Assembly: GCF_964340395.1 (NCBI RefSeq) | Contig: NC_135553.1 | Location: 11,180,001-11,244,000 of the forward strand | Source of the DNA: Glandiceps talaboti | Taxonomy: Eukaryota; Hemichordata; Enteropneusta; Spengelidae | Length of the DNA: 64,000 bases | Reading direction: 5' to 3' | In this document: in pieces, positions 30,237 to 43,928 of the stretch | Numbering within the stretch: the stretch's first letter is position 1 | How the letters are laid out: each line of letters begins with the position of its first letter | The notes under the pieces: generated by a model | What the model was told of the DNA's origin: nothing | Database searches by the model: none | The model's input: only the letters and a program-made list of their open reading frames with translations | Position numbers and translations under genes: made by a program

Positions 30237-31854
30237 AGTTTGTTCGCTGATGAAAACGAAGAAAAGAACGACTTCGTTTTTTGTTTACGTGATGATAGAG
30301 AGTTTTATTTGGTTTTATTCTTCGTATTTCACGATGTCTTCGCTTAGACAGTTTGACACGTGTTCGCTTTTGTATATTATAAAAAAAATCTATATCCGGC
30401 GTGAAAAGACACGAAATATAACAAATGAAACTAATCAAGTCTTCTCCTCGATCAAATTCTAATCAGAATGGTCTTTGAAGGTAGTGTCACAAGTGAACAC
30501 TCATATTGTGTGGCTTGCAACTGAAATAATTAAAACTCTTTACCCATAATGCTTCAGGCAGCCAACTGAGCCTATACTCTCACTGATTTTGTTAGACAAC
30601 ACCCCCCCCCTACAGCAGAAATGAAGATGCTTTCAAATTGGTGTTTCATTCATGAGACAAGATGTTTTTTAAACACACTCAGACAACTTCATATGCAAAA
30701 TGGAACATTATAGAGGTACCGCGTACAGTGGGAATGTAGCTTGAAGTAGATAATAAGTTACCATGTTGATCTATCAGTTAGAAAGTAAGCAATTGAAGCC
30801 AATAAAATCATCAAGTCCATGTGTATTTGTTTTCAGCAGATACCTGTTCTACAGTACTGAATAACAATGCCCCTTCACCACTTTTCAATGTGAAGGACCC
30901 TGCTGCCGGTGTGTGTTGTGTCTCTGGTATTGTTAGTTGAAGGTTGAATAGTGTCTATCTTCTTGTCAAAAACACCATGTCCCCTGAGTGAAACACCAAG
31001 GCAACTTCATTTCTCCTGTAATATATACTCTAATTATTTGTATGTCTCAGTAGAATTTGTTTGGTAAAACCTACGACGAAGCTCTCGTGTTATAAACTAT
31101 TTCCTGCCTACATGCGTGTCTCATTACTGGTATTCCAGTATGGATTCGAAACCCCGCAACTCCTGGCCCAATAAAACTAGTACTGAATCGGTATAATTAA
31201 GAATTAATGATCATCAAATTTCCCGACAAGACCAGTTAGTATTTATCATAAAGTTCATCTTCGGCTGTTATTCACTTACGTCTTACTTATTAGATGGATT
31301 AGTTCCGTGGATCAATTTATTTATATCGGTTTAGAATTTGTCGATCAGTTAATGGAAGGGTGTGGCTTGTCAAGACTGTCAGAATATCGAATACATTCGT
31401 TCGTCTATGGTTCGCGAGTCTTTGTCATAAACATTGCAGTATGGACACTATAAATAATGCAAAACCTACCCCGGGGGTATCGTCACTAAACAACACCGTT
31501 CAGTGTGCTCAATTTAATCTTAGCGTGTGTTAGTTTAGTAGATTACTCATAAAATCGCCTATTGCCCCTTCACCCATTTGTCAAAAGCGTTATCAAAGAT
31601 AAGACGTACTTGCTTAAGCGGCGTACGATACTGTATGTATTACATTGTTCGATTACGACTACATACTCAGTTGTAACCACAGGGAAAAGTTACTAAGAGT
31701 AGGGGTATGTCTCAATGTGTTATTATTTTAATGTGTGGTCAAAGCATGAAATTGTTGGATAAAGAGTGTCTTTAGTAATAGAACGATGTTTAACTTGGGG
31801 AAAGGAAATAACTGAAGAGCCGGAAGGAAACGTAGCTACTGAATACTGAAAAAA
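29767..31854. other. Gene-free spacer with a small tetranucleotide array
   Basis: GCAT, GCGT and GTCT units lie at about 30136-30237. The remainder is AT-rich with no supported gene. Confidence 0.45.
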
Positions 31855-31857
31855 ATG

Positions 31858-31956
31858 ACAACAAACAAACAAATAAACAAACACACAAACAAACAAACAA
31901 ACAAACAAACAAACACATACACAGACACACACACGCGCGTGCACACAGACACACAC

Positions 31957-32002
<46 letters not shown>
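31858..32002. repeat. (AAAC)n-(AC)n microsatellite
   Basis: AAAC units pass through mixed GACAC/GCGC into an AC tract. Confidence 0.93.
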
Positions 32003-32005
<3 letters not shown>

Positions 32006-32974
32006 AAAGTGAAAATGGAAGACAAATCGAAATGTCAAAACGAGGAATAAGCGTACAAACAACATTCAACATCATTGTTTCACAACTTATTTTCAGTAGT
32101 TAAAAATTAATTTCAGATATTTGAAAGCACACTACACTGCATCATGTCTCAGTGCCCTTTACAATAGTATTGTAGATACATGACTAAAATGACAATACAA
32201 ATGACAATACCTACGTTGCTAAATTGATTGCGAAATTTACGTGGCTATGGATAAGGATAAGAAATTAAAACAAATCGCATTCCGTAGTACCACTTACGAC
32301 ATTTTAAAAGAAACAATGCAAGGGTGTTATAGTCTAGTGTAATATTGTTACAACTATCAGTTGACACATCCATTCCATGAATGATGCATTTGTTTTTAAA
32401 CACCGTGTAAATAATTTCCCTGGGGTGGAGACATAAACAAAGTACAGATTCGTCTTTGATGGATGAGATTTGGTTTTATCTGCCATGCTATGTTAATCAC
32501 ATTACAGCCTGTTTTATGTTACCGTTCACCGGTTCTGTTTGATACAACCACGCACAAACCAATAAGAAAGTGCAATACTACATCAACATAGCATGATTGA
32601 ATGAATTGAACAGAGTTTTTTCCGATATGTTGTCTACGTGAAATGAACTAAAGTGCCACCCATGCAGACATCAACACATTGGCGCCAGCATGTCTGCATC
32701 TAGTTACAGTAAAGGCACGAAAAGTTTGGTCTTGCTGTCTTGTAGTGTAGAGTGTGAAGTTTGTTATTGGTTTCTGCGCATGCTTAAACAAAGGTTAAAG
32801 GACACCACGAAACGGGTTGTAATTGATCAGATGTGTCCTGTTTTAAATAGGAATGAATAGAGTTGCAATTACATAAATAACGCCATGACAATAATGACAT
32901 TGACAAATATATCATTTGCAAGGAAAACTTTTAATACGAATCAAGCTGGGTTTACTGGCTTTTTCCGCAGTCAA

Positions 32975-33136
32975 TTGAAAATACTTACATAAAACCTCAA
33001 TGAAACTAATGTAGTATCGACGCACGCCTTCTGTGACATTACAATATTTTCTTCTTGCACTGTTGGATCAGTTGAGTGCATATTTAGCATATAAGGGTTT
33101 ACTCGAACATTTTTTTACGTATAATAAATTACGTCA
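32975..33136. repeat. Dispersed 160-bp repeat, copy 2
   Basis: Collinear with 25471-25623: same orientation, and the same ends ACTTACATAAAACCT and ACGTATAATAAATTACGTCA. Confidence 0.55.
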
Positions 33137-34002
33137 CCAGATTGTTTTACAGTGTATAAGTTATAGCTTTCGTTACCAGGTTTGGGTCTCATCTATTGTA
33201 CATGTTCTGGATGGTTTAAGTATGTTTCAGTAACTTAAGTAGAATATTGTGAGAACCTTTAAATGTGTTTCAAATATCATGTCCCCCCCAAAAAAAAAGA
33301 AGAAAAAAGAAAGCATAAACTCAGGATGTACCCCTTTAATCACAGACAAATATCTTCTTAGTTGTCTGTGCTTTAATCAAGATGGGATACGTGCTCAGCT
33401 GTGATATGGATAGTAGACTCTATATAGTTTGACTCTGATATACTAGACAGAAATGAATTTGTCCTTACATTTCGTTTGGAAACACGATACTTCTATTCCT
33501 GAGATGTTAGAAAATCTTTGTTACCATGGCATTTACAAGATTAACGTCAGTGAGAGAAGACGAAACCATATTTTCTCTAAATATTCCATAATGATTACTT
33601 CATTCCAAGTGAATGACGTGTGTGTTTCCATAGTAATATTTTCTCTCAATTGCGTTCTGAATTCATGTATGAGCTGATTATCCGGTACGTAAATCGTAAT
33701 GCAGGATTTTCGCATAGACCGTGCCATTTTTGATATCTATTTGAGTGACACTCGCCGAGTAGCATTGAAGATTGAAGCTGTAACAGCTTGTATAGCAGAT
33801 AACAACACAAGTTGCCCGCAGAAGGTGCATAATTACGCGCGTGGAATACGATAGGCGGGGTGTTAGAGATTTAATTGACGTTGATTGATGAATATACTAG
33901 CCCGGGGCTACAAATGTTGATTTTGATGGGGATACACAAAATGATATTGTGCATTATTAATGTCATAGCGCGAGATTCGTTTTATCGATCAAAATACATT
34001 TA
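33137..34002. other. Gene-free spacer
   Basis: It includes a C-run/A-run junction near 33282-33298. No gene was recognised. Confidence 0.4.
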
Positions 34003-34047
<45 letters not shown>

Positions 34048-34330
34048 CCCTGTCTCTCTGTCTCTCTCTGTCTCTCTCTCTCTCTCTCTCCTGTCATTCT
34101 CTCTATATGGATGTGTATGCATGTATGTACTAGTATGTATGTATGTATGTATGTATGTATGTATGTATGTATGTATGTATGTATGTATGTATGTATGCAT
34201 GCATGCATGCATGCATGCATGCATGCATGCATGCATGCATGCATGTATGTATGTATGTATGTATGTATGTATGTATGTATGTATGTATGTATGTATGTAT
34301 GTATGTATGTATGTATGTATGTATGTGTGT
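34003..34330. repeat. Compound (GT)n, (CT)n, (ATGT)n-(ATGC)n-(ATGT)n microsatellite
   Basis: A GT tract and a CT-rich tract precede a symmetrical array in which about 12 ATGC units (about 34196-34244) sit between two ATGT blocks. The ATGC block is self-complementary, being overlapping GCATGC palindromes. Confidence 0.95.
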
Positions 34331-34719
34331 ATAGGTTTGGCAATCATATTTAATCAATGACAGCCCCAAACGCCGTATACAGAAAGAAATAATCCGAAAG
34401 GAAGAGGAAGTGGTCTAATAGTATCTATCTGCACATCGAGCTGACTAGTACAATCCAGTACAATCTAAAGTATATCGCAGCAACTAGAAAATGTACAGGA
34501 AGTAGGACATATTGATGTAGCAAATAGTGGTCCCTATCAATATAGAAATTCCATGTCACATGAGCAAAGATGTTCGTTATCAATAGATACACAGAAAAAT
34601 CTGTGAATGTCGCTTGCAGCGTTTTCCTTTGAATTCGGTACACTTAGAGTCTTGTCACTTAAAGCCCTTAAAGCGAAGTGTGTATATTGGAGTTTAAGCG
34701 AAACAGAAAACTTAAGCAA

Positions 34720-35125
34720 TCATTTTTACGCCCATAGCAACTTCAAACTTTACGGGTTCAAAGTGGTGGTACTTTTCTAAACCTATAACAGAACTCCCAG
34801 CAATTATGATTACGCCTATAGCAACGTCATCACTGACGAGATAACAGAAACCCTAGCAACTATTATTACGTCCATAGCAACTTCAAAACTAACAGGTTAA
34901 AGGATAGTGCTTTTTCGAAATGATAACAGGAAATCTAGCAACTATGATTACGTCCATAGGAACGTCATTACTAATCAGTTAATTATAAAGGTAGTGCTTT
35001 TCTGAAATGATAACAGAAACTCCACCAACCATGATTACACACATATCAACTTCATCTTAAAGGGTAGTGCTTTTCTGAAATGATAACAGAAAATCTAGCA
35101 ACCATGATTACGTCCATAGCAACTA
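34720..35125. repeat. Minisatellite, about six units of 57-85 bp
   Basis: Each unit contains GATTACGTCCATAGCAACTT, usually followed by a GGTTAAAGG(G)TAGTGCTTTTCTGAAATGATAACAG-type segment shared between units. Units start near 34725, 34807, 34864, 34947, 35032 and 35107; the second is shortened by an internal deletion. Confidence 0.8.
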
Positions 35126-35916
35126 GATATGATGTCATTTATTTCATATGTCACGATGGTTTCTCTTTCCGAATCGGTGAATTTTTAAACTTTCTCTAAA
35201 ATAGTACACTTGCGTTTTTGATTTTGTAATGTTGTTTATTTGCAAGAGAAAAACACGAGAAAGTGTTCTCTCATTAAATTAGAAGAAATGGCAGACTGCA
35301 TTTTCGTTCAAAAATATGGCAAGGTAGTAAAAATATGACTCAATAGAAATGGGAAAAAAATAAAAAATTCAAATACTTGTCCTATCTCGATATCAAAATA
35401 TTAACGTGTCACAAAATGCAAGCATTGCTTTAAAAACATTACTTTATGGCCTTTATGATGTGAATTCAATTCATATATAGAAATCATTGCATGTTTGGTC
35501 AATATACAGGAAGAGAAGAACCGCCATGGTGACGCCAAGAGAGACACTTTTAAGACGTAGAGTGCTTTCATCTTGGAGCCTACCGTGGATATCACAACGG
35601 GTTCGACATTTACGGAAGCGGTATCTTCAAAGTGTAATAGCCCTCCGTATCGTGACATACCTCGTTGATGACACTCGTATTTTTTTTTATAAACTTACAT
35701 CCAATTATACTCGTGACTACCGTCAACCTGCGACGAATACTGACATCTTCTATTCTCCATGCTCCGAGCACAATTCAATATTTATTTTTTGATGTTTAAC
35801 AGTTTTCGCTCGACTTATTTGTGTCTTTTTTTGACTTAGGGATATTTTGTTTAATTCTTTAAACGTATTCCCCCACTACAGACCACTTTTACGAATGACG
35901 ATAGTAAAATTATTCG

Positions 35917-35947
<31 letters not shown>

Positions 35948-36001
35948 TGTCGAAGTGTGCAGTGTGTATAAAACTAAGTCTTGTCGTTTTCGCATCAACG
36001 T
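35126..36001. other. Gene-free spacer with a poly-T/poly-G junction
   Basis: A T run of about 17 passes directly into a G run of about 10 near 35922-35948. Frames of 85-101 codons at 35401-35792 overlap on both strands and show no domain. Confidence 0.4.
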
Positions 36002-36259
<258 letters not shown>

Positions 36260-36314
36260 TACGCTCTGCCACTGCGGTATAGAGCACTGTCTTAGCAGAT
36301 TGATACTCACCGAG

Positions 36315-36359
<45 letters not shown>

Positions 36360-36361
<2 letters not shown>

Positions 36362-38569
36362 TGATAGTTAGCAAAAGCCTACGATAGTAAGGTAGGAACA
36401 ATAGAAAATTTTGTATTTCCAGGTAACCCAACCGACCCTAGATGAAGCCGCCGAAACTAAACATTTTTTACATTGAAAAGGGTAAATTGTCTTACCACAT
36501 TACCTTTGATCAATTTAAAAAAAAAGAATCCCCTTCCAGAGAAGGCAGGTCTTTTTAGACTATATTAAAATGGAGTCTGTATATTGTGTTCGTATACTTC
36601 ATATATTTTTGTTTTCATTCACTTCCTTTGTAGTTTATCAAGCCATCACCAGTCGAAGTATTTTGACCAGGTCGAAACAATTTCTTATTTAAAAAAAAAA
36701 CAAACTAAAAAACTGTGTTTTCGTAGTATTATATCCTCCACATTAAATTGAATTCTACGTACATACGAATGTTGACCCCCTCCCATTCTTGTCCTAAGTT
36801 CAGATTCTTATATCTCCATATGTCCGTATGTATTCACACCAATTATTCATGTTGACATTTTCATGTATCTTTAACGATATCTTTGACGCAGCTATTAGTA
36901 CCTTACGTTTTATTTTTATTATTTAAAGATCTCAAATGTCATGTAACTCCTGTGCCAATACCCAACGGCCCTGCTGTTGCCATGGAAGTTGAGAATTGTT
37001 GTTTGGCATGTGTAAATTAACAGAGTATGATTTCCCTCCAGACAATCGACACTCACATGCATTGTTTTGAGTTTCATCTAAATTTTGAGTTTCATTTATA
37101 TATATATGAACATGATCAATTATGTACAGTGGTTTCAAAGTAACTTGTGTTTATACCTAAAACTGTCACTTATTGTTAATATTGATACATATTTTGGATG
37201 AAATCATAGCAACATTATGATTTCAATAACGGTAATTATAACAAGTCTGGTTTTATCCTGCCCACGTACACAATACTAAATTAATTACTTGCCAAGGTTT
37301 TAGGAAATACTGTAATGTCATATACAATATAAGAATATTCATACAATCTGACATTTAGCTGGAGGAGTAAATATCCATTAATCTAAATGTTTTCCATCAA
37401 TATGCAAATTTAATTGCTCTCGTTATTGATTTGCGTTCAAAGCTAAACTTCTTCAGGGTGCATATGGTGTAGTATTTACCATTTATCTGCGAACAAATGG
37501 TAGATATAACAAGTATCACAAGCCTCTCAATGAAGGAACAAGAAAGGCGGGTAGGGGCAAGAATTGACTTCCATATAATCTACAATTTGATTTTGTCCAA
37601 CTGTAAACGTCTATCCCTATACAAGTGTTTCACAATTACAAGAACCCCTTCACATTCAATTCCCCATGATAAAATATCCATATATTCGCCAACCACTGTT
37701 TAAAGTAGCATGCCTTGTATCAGTTTACATGCAGAATGGTTCAATACTTTTGACCTCACATTTAAGATCCAATTTGAGTACCTCGGATACATACCTTACC
37801 TTATCATCCATTCGAGACACGCAGCTCGGAATAACAAGATCGTATTATATTATACCAGTGCAAGTGTATAATTTATGATTATGAAAAAAACGGAGAAGGT
37901 TAACGGTGGCTTGCTAGGACCACAGAACGAATGGTGTAATTATCGTGACGTAGAACGACCAGGTTGTATATCCCATATTTTTGTTCAAGCGCGTTCAACG
38001 TGCCCTTCTTGTAGTATAATTAGATAGCATTCTCCAATATTTGTCTTCTTTCAGCCAAGGAAAGTATGAGTGACTTAACGGGTCTTGTCACTACGAGTCG
38101 CTAGATGTATTTTCCGGCTGAATTAAGACAAAAATGTTGGAAATAGTATAATTATATTTCTTCAAGCATAATTTATGGAAAAAATGGGAAAAATAATGGC
38201 GATTTGGAATGTTTTGACTCATATTGTGGGCACCGCAGAACCAGTGACGTAGACGCGGGTGTCATGATGACGTAGAACGACAAAAAGATTTAGTATACAA
38301 CCCATATTTTCTGTTTAAAGACAATTTCTTGGCTTGTGCATGGTATAATACTTCTAGTAGTTTCTGTTCGAATTATTAAATCACTTTAAATTTACTCTAA
38401 CTTGTAACTCTGAGTAAAACATGCCCTGCACAACTCTAAAATCATGACATCCACGACCATGCCATTCAACAACTGAATGCCTTCCGTAAAGGCAAAACCT
38501 TTATATTTTTGTTCCTACACATATATGCAAAATTCTGAGCTATAGCTATCATACTTAATTTGAGAGTTC
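36360..38569. other. Gene-free spacer
   Basis: AT-rich DNA without supported exons. Several 60-70-codon frames are unconvincing. Confidence 0.4.
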
Positions 38570-38935
38570 ATTTTACCAAACTAGATGGAATTTGAAGCTT
38601 GCATACCACTTAATATATGGACTAATTTCCGAAAATCATTAATTATACAAATGGATCATTAAGATTATAAGCGACATCAACACACTTTATATAGGACACA
38701 TGCACTTTGTTATCGCCAATCCATATACCAACCATATCGAATTTGAAGTATGTATTCTTAAGAATACGGTATAGCCTCACTATCGAAAACCATTAATTAT
38801 GTAAATGACTTATCAATATTCATTGGTTGTTTACTAAAACCAGTGCCAAAACCTAATCAGTTCTTGTCATTACTATATGGAAGATGTGTAGCTAGCAAAT
38901 TTCATGAGAATTGATGCGCAAGGTTTTTAGATATC
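38570..38935. repeat. Diverged tandem duplication of about 175 bp
   Basis: Two adjacent blocks share an AATTTGAAG...ATTAATTA...AATG order (for example near 38590/38745 and 38635/38790). The second block ends at the GACA/CATA microsatellite, suggesting that the simple repeat grew from the element end. Confidence 0.45.
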
Positions 38936-38944
38936 GTGACCATG

Positions 38945-39049
38945 GACAGACAGACATACATACATACATACATACATACATACATACATACATACATACA
39001 TACATACATACATACATACATACATACATACAAACACACAGGCGGACAC

Positions 39050-39095
<46 letters not shown>
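38945..39095. repeat. (CATA)n and (GACA)n microsatellite
   Basis: CATA units (about 38953-39030) are followed, after a short CA/GGCGGACACG stretch, by GACA units (about 39053-39095). Confidence 0.95.
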
Positions 39096-39327
39096 AGCTT
39101 AACATAACTTAACCTTACGGAAGGTAAAAATTCAATTTTGTTAAAGAACATCACCATCTTATACTAATGATGTTTACTGTAATAAGCAAGAAATTGGTTT
39201 TGTTGGTTTGGTAAGAAAGCCTCAGAGGAGATATGTTTTTTTAAAAATTATAATGAAGAGTGAAATGTTCTTCGTCTTCGTATATAGATACAACAAACTC
39301 ACATTTTCTCTATTTCTTCTTTCACAG

Positions 39328-39601
39328 AGCGTTGCAACAATCAAAAACCTATTTCTTGGCGAACAAAGCAAATTTCATCATTCTTAAAAGCCTACAGGGT
39401 TTCTACATCAAATTGCAGCCATATTTTCAGAAAACGTGATTTACTATGAAAATGACGAGAACTTTCTTGATAAGCCGCTGGCTGATGATTTGAGTGCGTG
39501 GGTTTCTATTACGATGCACTCAACGGACAGAACAGGATACGTCAGTGACTGAACGGGTACGCGACGTTGTTCTGAAGACCACCTCGTACTATCTTACAAC
39601 A
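39328..39601 (+). other. Likely 5' UTR segment of gene B, starting at a splice acceptor
   Basis: A strong pyrimidine tract ending in TTTCACAG (39320-39327) precedes this segment, which runs without another good splice signal to the ATG at 39602. A non-coding upstream exon is therefore likely, but I cannot place it. Confidence 0.4.
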
Positions 39602-40357
39602 ATGTCTCTATCGCTGCTGTGGAGAGGATTCAAAACATGTTGGTCCAGGAATTGTCCATGTTTTGATTGTTTTACGGGCGATTGCTCCGGTGTGTGTATG
39701 ATCGTCATCTGTTTCTGTACTCTGGGTGTATCATTCACCTTGATAGGGATATTTGTGTTGATAAAGGGGTACGTTTATGACGATGATGAATTTATACAAA
39801 TTGTCGGCATAGTGCAGTTTTCTATTGGGATATTTTTCTGTATACTCGCCGGCATAGGATCGTGTGCATTTACATGGACAAGGAATAGGGCAAGTGTAGT
39901 GAAGAGACCCCCACGGACAGAACACAGTGAAGGAAAGCCGCCCTCATCGTTAGATGAACCCGACGATATTCCCCTGTCCGTAATTCAAAACGGTATAACA
40001 CCAACAAGTCCTGCTTCGACCTATGAACAGGACGCCTTGGATGATGATGAGGTACCACCAACACCGCCACTCATAGGTGACACGCCATTGGATATATCCG
40101 TCCATTCGCACCCTTCTTCTGAATTTGAAAGTTTGAATGTGATAGTTGACTGTGAACACCCGGTGGTGGTTGTCAAGCCAAGAAATAGCATTTCGTCTAA
40201 TGACAGCGAAGAAATCCTGGTGAATAAAACATTCCATTGTCATGCTGATGGCGACGATCAACAAAACCAATACAGGTAAAAATGTGTGTATGTATGTGTG
40301 ATACTGCAGTGATGTAATTACTTATAATGAATATATTGTCGAATCGAAACAAAGTCA

Positions 40358-40395
<38 letters not shown>

Positions 40396-40791
40396 CGTGC
40401 GCGCGCGCGAGTGAGTGTGTGTGTGTGTGTGTGTGCGTGTGTGTGTGTGTGTGTGTGTGCGTCGTTGTTGTTGTTGCTTATAACATCTCTACGGGTACAG
40501 TAATACCTGTGTGATTCAGTGCAAATAATTGGCCATAAGAATTTTCATCTGGTACTATTTGGGTGTTACATCGATGGCACTCATACTATTTGTATGGAAG
40601 ACTTATATTTTGCTACTGTCACACTGTCAATTGTTAGGTACAAAAATGTAGATTCTTCCCATAACTTTATATAGGAACCGTAAAATCGATTATAATTATA
40701 TTATATTCGTTGCAGAGCGCAAGATTCAAATGCCAAATACGATGTAGGCTCCGACGTTTCGGTCATGGATGCTGAAGATGAACTTGTCTGA
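39602..40791 (+). CDS. Gene B: small two-pass membrane protein, family member 2 (2 exons)
   Basis: The exons are 39602-40275 and 40716-40791, giving 249 residues. The frame extends upstream to a GTG at 39494, but the first ATG is at 39602 with A at -3. A cysteine-rich juxtamembrane stretch (NCPCFDC) precedes TM1 (about residues 31-54, [13 protein letters not shown]). After an acidic loop, TM2 covers about 66-90 and contains [13 protein letters not shown]. The long tail is acidic, with a Pro-rich VPPTPPL segment and many Ser/Asp residues. The donor GTAAAA at 40276 and acceptor TTCGTTGCAG at 40715 split an Arg codon in phase 2. Exon 2 adds [12 protein letters not shown] and an acidic end (EDELV). 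Function is unknown; a regulatory or adaptor tail beneath two helices, as in barttin-like proteins, is inference. Confidence 0.82.
40276..40715 (+). other. Intron of gene B with (GT)n tract
   Basis: A 440-base intron, the shortest in the family. It carries a GT/GC microsatellite at about 40357-40461. Confidence 0.75.
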
Positions 40792-40805
40792 TGTAAATTT
40801 CATGG

Positions 40806-40918
40806 TGATAATAATAATGATAATTACGATGATGATTATGATGACGATGATGATGGTGATGATAATGATGATGATGATGGTGGTGGTGGTGGTGATGATG
40901 ATGGTGGTGGTGATGAAA
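40806..40918. repeat. (GAT)n/(GGT)n array in gene B 3' UTR
   Basis: GAT- and GGT-type trinucleotides start 15 bases after the stop codon of gene B. They are probably transcribed in its 3' UTR. No canonical AATAAA was found nearby. Confidence 0.8.
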
Positions 40919-41019
40919 GTGGCGACGTCTACAATGAAAATCAGAGAAGTAGCGTTCTCAATTTCGTATCAAGGAGACCATGTTGATCAAAACACTCCTG
41001 CCATCGTTACATTCTGATA

Positions 41020-42790
41020 ACACATAATAGTGTATTTTACATAAATCGGAAATAAGAGCATGTGGTGTATACTCAGGTCCGCATTTCACCAGAATTTAAG
41101 AAGCGAGAGAAGACGTGGACAAATCAATTCACGGAAATTACCTTCCATCATTCCAATTTTAGCAATAGCTATAAATCACGACGGTCGTCTGAACTCCACG
41201 TCTGTAAGATATGCCGTGTCGGAGTGCCCTCATCGACCATGTGGGTGGTACGACACGATGTACCCTACAGTCTACTTAATCGCCTCTACGATTACCATTT
41301 CACACACACACAACGTGTAGGAAGAACTCCCTAATATCTTATATTGTCAAACATCTTTCATTCGACCACTTTCCCTAATGTTTTAAAATTTTAGATAACC
41401 TAGATTTTAAATTTCCATCTCATATTGATTGTTCTACGGGATATGAACAGTGTTAACAACTTTTCTACGTTTTTATCTAACAAGTCCTTGCTTTATCAGT
41501 AAAGACATTGAACTTAGAAGCCTATTTAAAATTCATTCCAATATAAATCTACCCTCTTACTCACTCTGTGTGGTGTTTTGTATTTTAAAATGTACCAACC
41601 AGCAGCAAAAAATGTCTAAAACCCAAAGTTTTGTATCAAGGAGAATTATTTGTACAGCTATAGCTACTCTGTTAATGGATACAATACTTTAATCGCTTTG
41701 CCATCATTTCTGATTTTACAAAAAACACACACACTAATTTGCTACTACTACCCCAATCCAGTTCCATAACCTCAAATGGTTGTTGCATGATAAAATCGAA
41801 ACTACAATGTATACCAGCTGGACTTGCAGTGTGGTATTTTCCCTTCACGACGTGGTCGACCACCTTTCGATCAATTAACAACGTGTAACGTATACACGAC
41901 TGTCGACAATCTACAGCTACTCAATCATAATTTGAGTCGGTGGCATGGTATCCACTACTGCGCAGACGAGGCACGCATGTGATCCCTACTCATGCGCGCA
42001 CGCGTGTACAGTGCAGTGTGCAAAAAGTACTGCTGGCGGCCGAAGTGTGATTTTATTTTTCTCGCTCCAAAATTCAAAACGGAAACTAACAGTTGTCAAT
42101 CTCAAACAAAATTAAATGTGAAAGGCCATGGAAATCCAACAAGTGCGACTAACGAGTCTCTAAAACGTAGTTCTAGCTGAGTTCCTTATGGTATTTATTT
42201 TTGAAACTATCGAATCGGATGATTTAAGATTATTACATCAAAGATATATATTTACAATTCGTTTAAGTACGTTTTATCCACGAAAAACACCATCGTTTAT
42301 GTACATCTGATTTTGCCTAGAAAAAAAATCGTAGGAAATTCCTAGATTTGATTTTGCTCATCAACATTTGCATAAACTATGATAATGATATTTGCCAGTA
42401 CTATGCAATATAGTGTTTTGCGGGGTTAAAGGTCGATAGAAGAATTTGTTCTATAAAATGATATATTTTCTTTATGAAAACAGTATACAGTAGTAGTTTT
42501 AATTGTAGAATAATATATACATGATAGATGTACATATAGCTTGCTGTGAATTGAGGACAATCCCATGATTGATTTCAGTATGGTGTATGTTTTGAGATGT
42601 TGTCTTCAATCTTGATCACATCTTGACTTCAGTATTACATGTACAATGATCTACATTACGTGTTTATCTCCCATTCTTAACTTACCATATATCATTGTCT
42701 TGTTTTATCTGTTTATTTGACCACAGTCTCCAGACGTTGCTCAGTAAAGCCATCATATCGCACACATAACCACGTAACAGATGCATATTT
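41020..42790. other. Gene-free spacer after gene B
   Basis: Two overlapping frames at 41060-41334 read in different phases and have no domain; they may be gene B 3' UTR. Nothing else was recognised. Confidence 0.4.
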
Positions 42791-42792
42791 GT

Positions 42793-43039
42793 ACATACAT
42801 ACATACATACATACATACATACATACATACATACATACATACATACATACATACATACACACACACATACATACATACATACATACATACATACATACAT
42901 ACATACATGCATACACACACACACACTCATACATACATACATACATACATACATACATACATACATACATACATACATACATACATACATACATACATAC
43001 ATACATACATACATACATACATACATACATACATACATA
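42793..43039. repeat. (CATA)n microsatellite
   Basis: About 247 bases of CATA units with CACA patches. This is the same repeat as the 10.15-11.62 kb array, read on the other strand. Confidence 0.95.
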
Positions 43040-43785
43040 GTGTTCTATTTACAGACAGTTAATTTGCGTAAATAGAATCCAGGCCAAATTTTTGAAAGTC
43101 AAAGTCCACGATCTATAAATATTGGCAATAATGCAATTATTAGTCATAATATTTGATATATTGCCTGTAAATAAAAATTTTGATGATTTTACTTACTGTA
43201 CATAAATGCGGCTTTTGAATGTACAAATGCATTACAATCGTTATGTATAGACGAATGAGATTGATAAAAAGAAATGTCGAAATACGACAAATTTAAAAAA
43301 AAAATTATTATTGGTACATGGTTGGTATAGCCTACATGTAGACTCCAATGACTAGAGCTGTCTCTCTATTTGATATCCTAAACTGACATTTTGATTTTGA
43401 ATATCGCTGTCCTTCCTTACCTACAGTGATAGCTGTGTCACACTGGTCTAGAAGCCACTTAAAATGTGTGCAAAATGTGTGTGTACATTTGAATATAATA
43501 CGACATACAAAATTAGAGTGAAGTCACACTTCCATGACGACACCTAATTATGGATTCATCATGTGACCTTATTGCATGATCTAAATATGTTTAAATATGT
43601 ATTCGACCAATCACGGAAATGTCATTTGAGACTAGCTCTGAATGGTCGTCAGAATAGACTTGAATTGGGAACGATAGCGAAAATTTAACAAAAAATCTAA
43701 ATGTCAGGATATCAGAATTATAGTGTGGTAGCGATAGTTCTTCAAGTCTACAGGTAGGCTATATTGGTTGGCATTATTTACAGCT

Positions 43786-43928
43786 AAATCTGATTAAAAT
43801 CTGACAAAGGAAGGTGGCGGTGACGCGAGGCAGAAAAATAGAGCTAAGAACAAGCATAGTGTTTACTAAGTGAAACACGGTAAATAAAAAAAGAGAGTCT
43901 TCTCTGTGATTAGATTTTAATCAGATTG
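43786..43928. mobile_element. MITE related to the 25956-26127 element
   Basis: The ends AATCTGATTAAAATCTGA and TTAGATTTTAATCAGATTG form imperfect terminal inverted repeats of the same family. The interior, about 100 bases, differs from the first copy. No clear target-site duplication. Confidence 0.65.

Noticed and set aside
31130-31170. GGATTCGAAACCCC as a tRNA T-arm
   Set aside because: No matching acceptor stem or anticodon arm could be placed upstream.
39494-39601. Upstream start of gene B at 39494
   Set aside because: The codon is GTG. The ATG at 39602 fits better and the upstream residues do not resemble the other paralogues.
41060-41334. Two overlapping 86-90-codon frames after gene B
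   Set aside because: They are in different phases of the same DNA, neither shows a domain, and both may be gene B 3' UTR.
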